Assembly (NCBI RefSeq): GCF_002079305.1
Contig: NZ_CP015039.1
Location: forward strand, 4,073,335 to 4,137,334
DNA: 64,000 bases
Direction: 5' to 3'
Source: Rhodovulum sp. P5
GTDB taxonomy: Bacteria; Pseudomonadota; Alphaproteobacteria; Rhodobacterales; Rhodobacteraceae
The notes under the pieces are model-generated. The model did no database searches. It was not told where the DNA came from and saw only the letters and a list, made by a program, of their open reading frames with translations. Position 1 is the first letter of the stretch. Every line of letters starts with the position of its first letter. Shown one piece after another: positions 55,537 to 62,150 of the stretch. The position numbers were made by a program, and so were the translations under genes.

Positions 55537-56991
55537 ATGTCCAACAAGAGCCAATCCCTGCTTGGCGGCTGGCGAAGTTCCGTCTCGGCGATCGGTATTG
55601 CCGGTGGTCTGGCGCTGCTTCTCGGGGCCGAATACGTCACCTATGACCGTCTGGTCACCTACATCACCAGCGGTGCGGTCACGATTGACCCGGCGTCCGC
55701 GGCAGAACTTGCCGACCGGCTGCGCTCCGGCTTCGTGCTGATCGGCGGGATTGCGGTCCTTTCTGCGGCGGCGCTCTGGGGGCTGGTGCTCGGCCCGCTG
55801 GCCCGTCTGACCCGCGGAACGGAGGCGCTGGCCCACGGCAATCTTGCCGCCTTGCGTCCGCTCCGCCTTGGCGTCGGAGAGGTCAGGCGCCTGCACGCGG
55901 CGCTGTCCCGCCTGCACCGGACGCTGAGCGAGCGCGAAGCGATGGAAGAAAAGGAACGCCTGTCCGAGATCGAACGCTATGACCGCTGGGCAGAGCAGCA
56001 TGTGGTCGTCACCAGCCTTGCCAACGGGTTGCAGGATATGGCGGACGGGGATTTCTCCCGGTCGCTCGACATCCGTTTCCCGGAGGCGTTCGAAGGGCTG
56101 CGCCAGAACTTCAACAGGACGATGGACAATCTCAACGACCTGATCGGGCTGGTCGCGCAAAACGCGATCGAGATCCACGCGCGGTCGGATGAAATCAGCT
56201 CGTCCTCGGACGATCTGTCCCACAGGACCGAAAATCAGGCGGCCACGCTGGAAGAAACCGCCGCCGCGCTGGACGAACTGACCACAAGCGTGAAAACGAC
56301 AGCCGACAGTGCGGCCAAGGTGGAACATGTCGTCCGGGGCGCCCGCGGCGATGCCGAGCAAAGCGGCGAGGTCGTGAAACAGGCAGTGGGCGCGATGTCG
56401 GAAATCAAGGACTCCTCGGACGGGATTTCCCAGATCATCGGCGTGATCGATGACATCGCCTTCCAGACCAATCTTCTGGCACTGAATGCCGGGGTGGAGG
56501 CCGCGCGGGCAGGCGAGGCTGGACGAGGCTTTGCCGTGGTTGCCTCCGAGGTTCGGGCCCTTGCCCAGCGGTCGTCCGAAGCCGCGCGTGAGATCAAGGA
56601 CCTGATCGACCGCAGTTCCAGTCAGGTTGCGTCCGGCGTGGGGCTGGTCAACCGGACCGGCGAAGCCCTGACCGATATCGTGTCGCGCGTCACCCAGATC
56701 TCCGACATGGTCAGCGAGATCGCGGTCAATGCGCAGGAACAATCCGTCGGGCTGGGCGAAATCAATGTGGGCGTGACCCAGCTTGATCAGGTTACCCAGC
56801 AGAACGCCGCGATGGTCGAAGAGGCCACGGCGGCCGCCGCGACACTGCGGCAGGAAACCGAGCGGCTGGAGCACCTGATCTCGCGGTTCCGGCTGCGGGA
56901 GGGCAATGGCGTCTCCCTCGGCGCGGGGCCGGGGGTCACGAACGAGGCCGTCGAGGAAATCTGGCGCGACTTCCTGGCGACGGGAACCTGA
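55537..56991 (+). CDS. Methyl-accepting chemotaxis protein with minimal periplasmic loop
   Basis: The 484-residue chemoreceptor has two membrane segments, at about 16-32 and 68-90, that leave only about 35 residues outside. A HAMP domain follows ([20 protein letters not shown]), then a second HAMP-like element near 165-200 ([20 protein letters not shown]). The signalling hairpin tip is [20 protein letters not shown]. There is no ligand-binding domain and no C-terminal CheR-binding pentapeptide. The start is ATG 55537. CZB genes flank it on both sides, so the sensory input may come from those proteins or from the cytoplasm. Confidence 0.92.
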   Translation: MSNKSQSLLGGWRSSVSAIGIAGGLALLLGAEYVTYDRLVTYITSGAVTIDPASAAELADRLRSGFVLIGGIAVLSAAALWGLVLGPLARLTRGTEALAHGNLAALRPLRLGVGEVRRLHAALSRLHRTLSEREAMEEKERLSEIERYDRWAEQHVVVTSLANGLQDMADGDFSRSLDIRFPEAFEGLRQNFNRTMDNLNDLIGLVAQNAIEIHARSDEISSSSDDLSHRTENQAATLEETAAALDELTTSVKTTADSAAKVEHVVRGARGDAEQSGEVVKQAVGAMSEIKDSSDGISQIIGVIDDIAFQTNLLALNAGVEAARAGEAGRGFAVVASEVRALAQRSSEAAREIKDLIDRSSSQVASGVGLVNRTGEALTDIVSRVTQISDMVSEIAVNAQEQSVGLGEINVGVTQLDQVTQQNAAMVEEATAAAATLRQETERLEHLISRFRLREGNGVSLGAGPGVTNEAVEEIWRDFLATGT

Positions 56992-57032
56992 AAGCCTCCC
57001 AAGGCGATAGCAGAACGGGACGCAGAGAGACC

Positions 57033-57326
57033 ATGACCACCAAGGACGGCATGATCGGTGAGATCACCGATGCGCAGCACAAGCATCTCAAGTGGAAATC
57101 CCATCTGATGGATGCGATTGCACACGGCCAATCCGATATCACGCCAGATGTAGCGGGACGGCAATTTTCGCAGTGTGTGACACCAAAAGTTGCAGCAGAG
57201 GCGGATGCCCGTGACCTGTTGTCGGCCAGCGCGTGGATGTCGAGCAGCGCCTGCCCCACATCCGCCGGCGCCGGCCGCCGCCCCGGCCCGGAATGTCAGG
57301 CGGCGCGGTGCTCCGATTTCGGTTGA
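57033..57326 (+). pseudogene. Second CZB protein gene, truncated at the phage junction
   Basis: The first 42 residues (MIGEITDAQHKHLKWKSHLM onward to DITPDVAG) align with the CZB protein at 54.9 kb, including His18. The frame then runs from about base 57158 into unrelated sequence, losing the Cys and both C-terminal His ligands. The remaining codons to 57326 are fusion debris. The gene follows the chemoreceptor by 41 bases, as an operon partner would. The break marks the left end of the phage-derived DNA. Confidence 0.8.
57190..57300 (-). repeat. Degenerate inverted copy of parts of the gene at 58.2 kb
   Basis: On the minus strand this stretch reads CTGACATTCCGGGCCGGGGC followed by GCGGATGTGGGGCAGGCGCT and GCTCGACATCCACGCGCTGG. 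The first piece matches plus 58458-58477 and the rest matches plus 58324-58365 with a short deletion. It is thus a rearranged, inverted remnant of the 134-residue gene downstream, lying next to the phage-host junction. Confidence 0.65.
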
Positions 57327-57351
57327 TAAGTTCCGATTTCGGAACTATAGT
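57312..57351 (+). promoter_or_regulatory. Sigma-70 promoter with embedded operator repeats
   Basis: TTGATA (57323-57328) and TATAGT (57346-57351) are spaced by exactly 17 bases. The perfect dyad GTTCCGATTTCGGAAC (57330-57345) fills the spacer, and its core TCCGATTTCGG also occurs 20 bases upstream (57312-57322). This looks like a repressible promoter for the gene at 57400. Confidence 0.65.
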
Positions 57352-57399
57352 CGAGGCATAGGCAGACGGCATGTGGCCGCGCCTCTCAGGAGAGACACG

Positions 57400-57921
57400 A
57401 TGACGAGAAACCCGATCTTCGCAAAAGCCGCCGCCGCCGCCGACCACATGCGCGACATGGGGTATGATGTCAGCATCACCACGCACCCGACGAGCTACGG
57501 CAACAGCGCCTACGTCACCGTCTCGATATGCAGCAGCGGCATCAAGGGGCAGCGCGGATTTCGGCTGTCCGACCACGATGTGGGCGACCGCCGGAAGGCG
57601 CTCGACGACTGGCCGACGATCATCGACGGCAGCGACGTCACCGTAGCAGACCTGATCGACATCCTGACCGTCGATATAGCGAGACTCGACAGATTGGGCG
57701 ACGAGGCGCTGGCGCGAGAAGAAGTGCGCGCCGCCAGGCGAGCAGAGGCCGAGGCCAAGGCAGAGGCGGAAAAGGCCGCGCGGCGTGCAGAAGAAGCGGC
57801 CCATATCGAGCGGCTGAAGGTCTGGCTGGCCGCCAACTGCCCCGAATATGACAGCCTGAACAAGACCAACAAAACAAAGGTCCGCAAAAGGGCGAACCAA
57901 GAACTCTATGGTGAGAAATGA
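57400..57921 (+). CDS. Phage-island protein of unknown function, charged helical C-half
   Basis: This 173-residue protein was not recognised by family. Residues 1-70 are beta-rich (MGYDVSITTHPTSYGNSAYV, SVSICSS-like strand, GFRLSDHDVGDRR). From about 105 to 145 it is an Ala/Glu/Arg helix (EEVRAARRAEAEAKAEAEKA), and it ends with a basic KTKVRKRANQELYG segment. ATG 57400 follows AGGAGA; the leader is nearly identical to that of the gene at 58081. A strong promoter with operator repeats lies upstream. Its plus orientation, against the phage tail genes, suggests an independently expressed accessory (moron-like) gene. Confidence 0.7.
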   Translation: MTRNPIFAKAAAAADHMRDMGYDVSITTHPTSYGNSAYVTVSICSSGIKGQRGFRLSDHDVGDRRKALDDWPTIIDGSDVTVADLIDILTVDIARLDRLGDEALAREEVRAARRAEAEAKAEAEKAARRAEEAAHIERLKVWLAANCPEYDSLNKTNKTKVRKRANQELYGEK

Positions 57922-58080
57922 GGGGGAGGGGGAGGCCGTAGCCCCGCCCCTCAATTTGTTGCTCGGTAGAGCTTGTTAACAGCACCCGCAGATGCCGCAA
58001 CTAGTCTGCTTTTCCAGGCAATGGCGAGACCGTAACGACCGGCCGCGGAAATTTCAAGCGCGCCCCTCAGGAGAGACACG

Positions 58081-58203
58081 ATGACCGACATGCAAACCCT
58101 GTACCTCGACGCCCACGGACTGCCATCTGATTGCGACATGGCGAGCAGTCTCGGGATGGCGGCGCTCTCCAACGTACGGTACGAGGCCGCTCATGCATCG
58201 TGA
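58081..58203 (+). CDS. Short 40-residue leader or accessory ORF
   Basis: Starting at ATG 58081 behind AGGAGA, the frame encodes MTDMQTLYLDAHGLPSDCDM and 20 more residues, ending at TGA 58201-58203. It overlaps the start of the next gene by 11 bases, which suggests coupled translation. Its 5' leader matches that of the gene at 57400 in 25 of 26 bases, which argues that the start is used. No family was recognised. Confidence 0.55.
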   Translation: MTDMQTLYLDAHGLPSDCDMASSLGMAALSNVRYEAAHAS

Positions 58204-58597
58204 CGCCCTATACGCCACGCTGGCCCACACTCTGGGACTGTCCTCGCGGGACCTGTCGGAGATCGGGGGGTTTTCAGACCGCTTCGCTCGCGACCTGCTG
58301 GCGGGGCGGCGGCCGGTGCCAGCGGATGTGAGGCAGGCGCTGCTCGACATCCAGGACGACATAGACGCGCTGACCGACAGCATCGAGGCTGACGTGAGCG
58401 AGGGCGAGGGCGTGATCTGGTTGTACGGCACCACAGCCGACCTGCGCGCCGCGCGGCCTGACATTCCGGGCCGGGGCGCGGCGGCGGGCGGGTTCATCGG
58501 GCCGTTCCGGATCGCCGCGCTGACCGCGTGGGATGCGCTGCGAGAGCGCGGCATCGATGTGGATATCCTGTTTTGCGACCCAGACCGCGCCGAATAG
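58193..58597 (+). CDS. Putative HTH-containing phage-island protein
   Basis: The 134-residue product has an N-terminal part (TLAHTLGLSSRDLSEIGGFS, then DRFARDLLAGRRPVPADVRQ) that resembles a helix-turn-helix of the DUF1870/XRE kind. An acidic middle follows (ADVSEGEGVIWLYGTTADLR), then FIGPFRIAALTAWDALRERG. It may be a small regulator; function is not established. ATG 58193 overlaps the 40-residue ORF. A rearranged partial copy lies inverted at 57.2-57.3 kb. Confidence 0.65.
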   Translation: MHRDALYATLAHTLGLSSRDLSEIGGFSDRFARDLLAGRRPVPADVRQALLDIQDDIDALTDSIEADVSEGEGVIWLYGTTADLRAARPDIPGRGAAAGGFIGPFRIAALTAWDALRERGIDVDILFCDPDRAE

Positions 58598-58659
58598 TCC
58601 GTACCGGCGGGAGGGGCACGGTGCAGCCCGTCCGCCGCGGTCGGGAGCCCTGACCCGCC

Positions 58660-58700
58660 GCCACCGTGGGAATGTCGGACCAAGACGCCACCGTGGGAAT
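58660..58700 (+). repeat. 14-bp direct repeat, two copies
   Basis: GCCACCGTGGGAAT occurs at 58660-58673 and 58687-58700, period 27 bases, in the gap between the plus-strand genes and the end of the minus-strand tail genes. Two copies only; the gap holds no other recognised feature. Confidence 0.5.
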
Positions 58701-58726
58701 ATCTGCCATGCCCGCGACCGGCAACA

Positions 58727-59134
58727 TCACGCCTCCGATCTGAACAACACCACGCGCGTGCCGGGCTTGACGCCTTGGATATCGACGGGCGACATCCCGA
58801 AAATGATCCCCGGCGACAATGTGATATCCAGCTCCTCCCCGCTATCACCGACAAGGGTGAGACTGGTGTTCACACCGGCGGCTAAGATCGCGCTGGGGCG
58901 CCAGTCGGGCATTACGGGATCGTCTGCGGTCATGATGTGCCAATCGGTCCAAGGCGGTCCTCGTCGATCTATCGTCGCGGTCTTCAGGTCGGCCAGCGCC
59001 GACGCGATCTGCGATGTCTGTTCCGCCAGCGCGGCCTCGATCCGCGACGCAACTCCGGCGGCAATCGTGTCGCCCAGAGTGGTCATCAGGTCGCTGAGCG
59101 TCGTGTCGGCCGCGGCGCTGCTTGTTTGGGTCAT
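58727..59134 (-). CDS. Phage protein of unknown function
   Basis: The 135-residue product has an N-terminal Ala/Thr-rich helix (SDLMTTLGDTIAAGVASRIE, AALAEQTSQIASALADLKTA) and a beta-rich end with SLTLVGDSGEELDITLSPG and VKPGTRVVLFRSEA. Its ATG at 59134 overlaps the stop of the large tail protein (ATGA), so it is the last gene of the minus-strand tail operon, next to the island end. Not recognised as a known family; a small tail or tail-fibre accessory protein is possible. Confidence 0.65.
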   Translation of the reverse strand: MTQTSSAAADTTLSDLMTTLGDTIAAGVASRIEAALAEQTSQIASALADLKTATIDRRGPPWTDWHIMTADDPVMPDWRPSAILAAGVNTSLTLVGDSGEELDITLSPGIIFGMSPVDIQGVKPGTRVVLFRSEA

Positions 59135-61023
59135 CCCGCAAACCCCCAGCCAATCTCTATACGTTTTGCCCGTAAGGCCGGAGACGCTATGCTGTCGATG
59201 CCCGTCTGGGACAGGTGGGTGCCGTCCGACGTGTAGGTTGGGGTGTTTGACGCCCACAGGGAGTAATCACTGTCGAGAGGCGCGTTCGCGTCATCGGTAG
59301 CGTCCCCGCCAGACAACCTCAGACCTGGCCAGTCCATTACGTAGTCGGGGGTCGCCGAGGCCAGCGTTGCCGCGTTGATCTGCAACAGTTCACTGTTGAA
59401 GCCCGTGACCGTCAGGCCCGTGCTATCTGTCGTTCTGGGCATGCACAGAATTGCCAAAATCTCGCGATCAAGCCCGGCATAGTCGGTTGCATCCATCGAT
59501 TTGAAAGCCGCCCAGATGCTTTCCTTTTCCGCAATCTCCTGCGTCGGGTTCGCGAGGTTGTTCGTACCGAACATCTCCACCATCGCGTTGGCATATTTCA
59601 GCATCGAGAGGTAGAAGTCGCGGTCCCCGTTGATGTCCCCTTCACGCCATGCCGCGGCGGAGCTGCTTGGAACGCCCATATTTATTGCAGGGATCCACGC
59701 TGTCGGGGCTGCATCGGTGTTCCACAGGGACCCCTCCATCCAGCCGTAGAGCGTGCCTGCCGCCGTATTGTCTTGCAAACCGCAGCCGAGGCTATCAGCA
59801 ACGTGGGCCTCTACGCGCGGGATTGCCCCCGCCGGGCGGGCCATGATCTGATGCGGCAGGTGCGCATTTACATACGACATGCCGTCGCCAGCGCTCGCGT
59901 TGAAGCCGCCGAACGTCAGGAAGTCGGCCAACGGATAGGCCGCAGTCGACTTGCCTGTGAAGATGTTCGTCGGAATGACGCGATACCGGTACGGGTTGTA
60001 CTGTCTCGGACACACAGCACCGCTAGTGATCGGCACGTTTGACCCATCGACCGGCTGCCAGCAGTATTTCCGCTCGTAGCGCTCGCTCTCGCTAAACACG
60101 AACAGGCCGAAATCTGCCGGGTAGATCGGGTCGGAATGCAGATCGTAGTCCCCGGCATCCATGTACCAATCGGTTTCGCCATCGACTGTGACCTGAACGT
60201 AGTCGCCGTTTTCTGCGATCAGGTAGTAGTACAGGATATGGATGCGATCCACGGCTGCCTTCAAGACATTAGGCAGCCCACCGAAATCGTTGTCCATGCG
60301 GATGACGATTTCTGACCATGTGCCCGACCCCATTTCTTCCGACCCGCTGCCGTAGCAATGCGTGTTGGTGGCATCGTTTGGGTTCGCCGTAGTTGTAGTC
60401 GCGATCCGCCCATGCACCGAGGCGTATAGCAGCGGCGCCGGGGGCGCATCGCTCACATTGATCGCGAAGTCGGCCTGCGCGGTGCCCTCGCTGTTTGTGA
60501 CAGTCACACTAGCTGAGGTGGCAAGGTCCGCGGAAGGCACGGTGCCGGAAAGCGTCGTGCCCGAGAGCGTCAGCCAGCTTGGCCCGCTGTACGTCCAGTC
60601 GCGCAGATTGGTCCCGCCGGCATGCGCGGACAGGTCGATCGATACAGCCTGGCCATAGGCAAATGACTGGTCGGGGATCGCGAGCGTGGGCGCCTCATCC
60701 CGCACACCCGACGCTCGGCGCGTGAGGCTATAGTCAGGCGCACCTACGAACCCCAGCGTCTCTCGCACCTCGATAATCTGGCCGCGAGTATACGTCGTGG
60801 CCCCGTCCCACGCTGACCAACCCCCGCCGTCGATCTGCATCTCGCGCGTGGGTCCGGTCACGGCGCCGCCATGGGCCGCGGTGTAGCTGCCCCACGTGAC
60901 CGGACCAGACAGAGCGACGCCGGTGTCCAGCTCCCCCTCGTCAATACTCGGGCCGGTGCCCGTCACCAGCGGCTCCTCACCGCCGCCCGCCGCGAAACGG
61001 CCCGCAGAAAACCGGCCGCTCAC
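59131..61023 (-). CDS. Phage tail-associated protein with Ig-like and SGNH-hydrolase-like regions
   Basis: The product has 630 residues from GTG 61023, which overlaps the preceding stop (GTGA). A region near residues 110-190 has the putative-Ig pattern of He_PIG domains (LAIPDQSFAYGQAVSIDLSA, WLTLSGTTLSGTVPSADL). The C-terminus has YTSDGTHLSQTGIDSIASP, matching the Asp-His block of SGNH/GDSL hydrolases. A clear GDS block was not found. Tail spikes and fibres that trim host surface esters often carry such domains. Codon use looks less GC-rich than the chromosome to the left. Confidence 0.7.
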   Translation of the reverse strand: MSGRFSAGRFAAGGGEEPLVTGTGPSIDEGELDTGVALSGPVTWGSYTAAHGGAVTGPTREMQIDGGGWSAWDGATTYTRGQIIEVRETLGFVGAPDYSLTRRASGVRDEAPTLAIPDQSFAYGQAVSIDLSAHAGGTNLRDWTYSGPSWLTLSGTTLSGTVPSADLATSASVTVTNSEGTAQADFAINVSDAPPAPLLYASVHGRIATTTTANPNDATNTHCYGSGSEEMGSGTWSEIVIRMDNDFGGLPNVLKAAVDRIHILYYYLIAENGDYVQVTVDGETDWYMDAGDYDLHSDPIYPADFGLFVFSESERYERKYCWQPVDGSNVPITSGAVCPRQYNPYRYRVIPTNIFTGKSTAAYPLADFLTFGGFNASAGDGMSYVNAHLPHQIMARPAGAIPRVEAHVADSLGCGLQDNTAAGTLYGWMEGSLWNTDAAPTAWIPAINMGVPSSSAAAWREGDINGDRDFYLSMLKYANAMVEMFGTNNLANPTQEIAEKESIWAAFKSMDATDYAGLDREILAILCMPRTTDSTGLTVTGFNSELLQINAATLASATPDYVMDWPGLRLSGGDATDDANAPLDSDYSLWASNTPTYTSDGTHLSQTGIDSIASPALRAKRIEIGWGFAG

Positions 61024-61289
61024 GACTGCACCAATACCGCAGGCTCGCCCTTTGCGCCGGCCAGCCACAGGCGCTCGCCGGCGCGCAACTGCAGACCTTT
61101 TTCTGCGCCCGGGAGCATCGGGGTCGCCAGCGCCGGGGCGACCGCGGGCGGTGTATCGTCCGTGGTCAGGTCCCAACTCAGCCGCGCCCAGGTCGACGGA
61201 TTGCCGATGTTGATGTCCATGTCGGTCGCGGCAGTGAAGCGGGCACTGGCGGACCAGTCTGCGTCCAGGGTGTACAGAGTGGTGGGCAT
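61020..61289 (-). CDS. Small phage structural protein
   Basis: The 89-residue product is predicted beta-rich: MPTTLYTLDADWSASARFTA, DMDINIGNPSTWARLSWDLT and a C-terminal GERLWLAGAKGEPAVLVQS. GAAAGGACC precedes the ATG at 61289. The stop overlaps the start of the next gene. No family was recognised; its place among tail genes suggests a minor tail or decoration protein. Confidence 0.62.
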   Translation of the reverse strand: MPTTLYTLDADWSASARFTAATDMDINIGNPSTWARLSWDLTTDDTPPAVAPALATPMLPGAEKGLQLRAGERLWLAGAKGEPAVLVQS

Positions 61290-61330
61290 TTCAGGTCCTT
61301 TCAAACGGGGGTTGATGGGGGTTTTGCGGC

Positions 61331-61768
61331 TCATACCGGGCGCCTTGCATTGGGTGGCCAAAGGGCGTCGTCTGTCGGGTCGGCGGGCCGTGGGTCGGCC
61401 GCCTTGATCGCCCAACTGGCGGCAAAGACGAGCTGCACCCAGGCCTGCCCGAGACGCGCCAGCGCGACCATTTGCGCGGGCGTCAGGCTGTGGGCGACAT
61501 CCTCGCGATCCATGAATGGAAACGGGGTCTGGTCGGCATCCCCCACGCGGGTCTCTGCCTCGATCCGCAAGCCGAGAATGCCGCGTTGGTCCTGCTCACG
61601 GCCCTCCAGAGCGACCCAGCCATAGCCGGGGATGTCGACATCCACGCCGAGCGTAAGGCGCCGTGTCCGTTCGGCATTCACCACGTCGCGGAAAGCGCGA
61701 TCGTCGGCTGCCGTCGCGGCGGCGACACGTTCATCAGCCGGGGCGGTATCGCGGCGGATCACGGTCAC
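61331..61768 (-). CDS. DUF4376-like phage tail protein
   Basis: The 145-residue product starts at GTG 61768 and overlaps the preceding stop. The pattern RTRRLTLGVDVDIPGYGWVA, then LEGREQDQRGILGLRIEAE and HSLTPAQMVALARLGQAWVQ follows the DUF4376 domain found in phage tail fibre and tail-tip operons. Function is unknown; the domain may aid fibre assembly. Confidence 0.7.
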   Translation of the reverse strand: MTVIRRDTAPADERVAAATAADDRAFRDVVNAERTRRLTLGVDVDIPGYGWVALEGREQDQRGILGLRIEAETRVGDADQTPFPFMDREDVAHSLTPAQMVALARLGQAWVQLVFAASWAIKAADPRPADPTDDALWPPNARRPV

Positions 61769-62150
61769 GAGGTCACCTCCAGCGCGATGGTTTCGGACAG
61801 CCAGGGCGACGGCAGCGTCAGCCGCACATCGTATCGGCCAGCATCGGCGAGCGTGATCTCGATCGTGCCGCCGGTCTCGGGATCGTTGCCAGGCGGTTGC
61901 CGAATTCGCCGTCGAACACGCGCGCCTCGGCCCCGGTGGGCAGGCCGGTCCATGTCCATGTCGTGTCGACCTGCGCCGGCGCGGACGCGCGCGGCCGGGC
62001 GGACCAGTCGGTGCCGGACCACAGGTAGAGATGCGCGTCCGCCAGCGGGACGCCCTCGGCCAGGGCAATGGCGCCGGCGGGCAGTGCGGGCGCATGCCCG
62101 GCATAGTCCACCAGCCCGGCTTGATCGACGAAAGCAAATGCAACGGTCAT
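61765..62150 (-). CDS. Phage protein, frameshifted
   Basis: With one missing G restored near plus 61889-61890 this reads as about 128 residues: MTVAFAFVDQAGLVDYAGHA at the start, VFDGEFGNRLA, then NDPETGGTIEITLADAGRYD and a strand-rich end LTLPSPWLSETIALEVTS. The start ATG overlaps the stop of the large tail gene and its own stop overlaps the DUF4376 gene, so both ends fit the operon. The break is thus probably small and recent or a sequence error. Confidence 0.6.

Noticed and set aside
57165..57190. Mu-type terminal repeat at the phage junction
   Set aside because: TGTGTGACACC near 57173 is suggestive, but no repeated transposase-site pattern or second end is available to support it.
58660..58700. 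Possible CRISPR-like repeat
   Set aside because: Only two 14-base copies with a 13-base gap, no further units and no cas genes.
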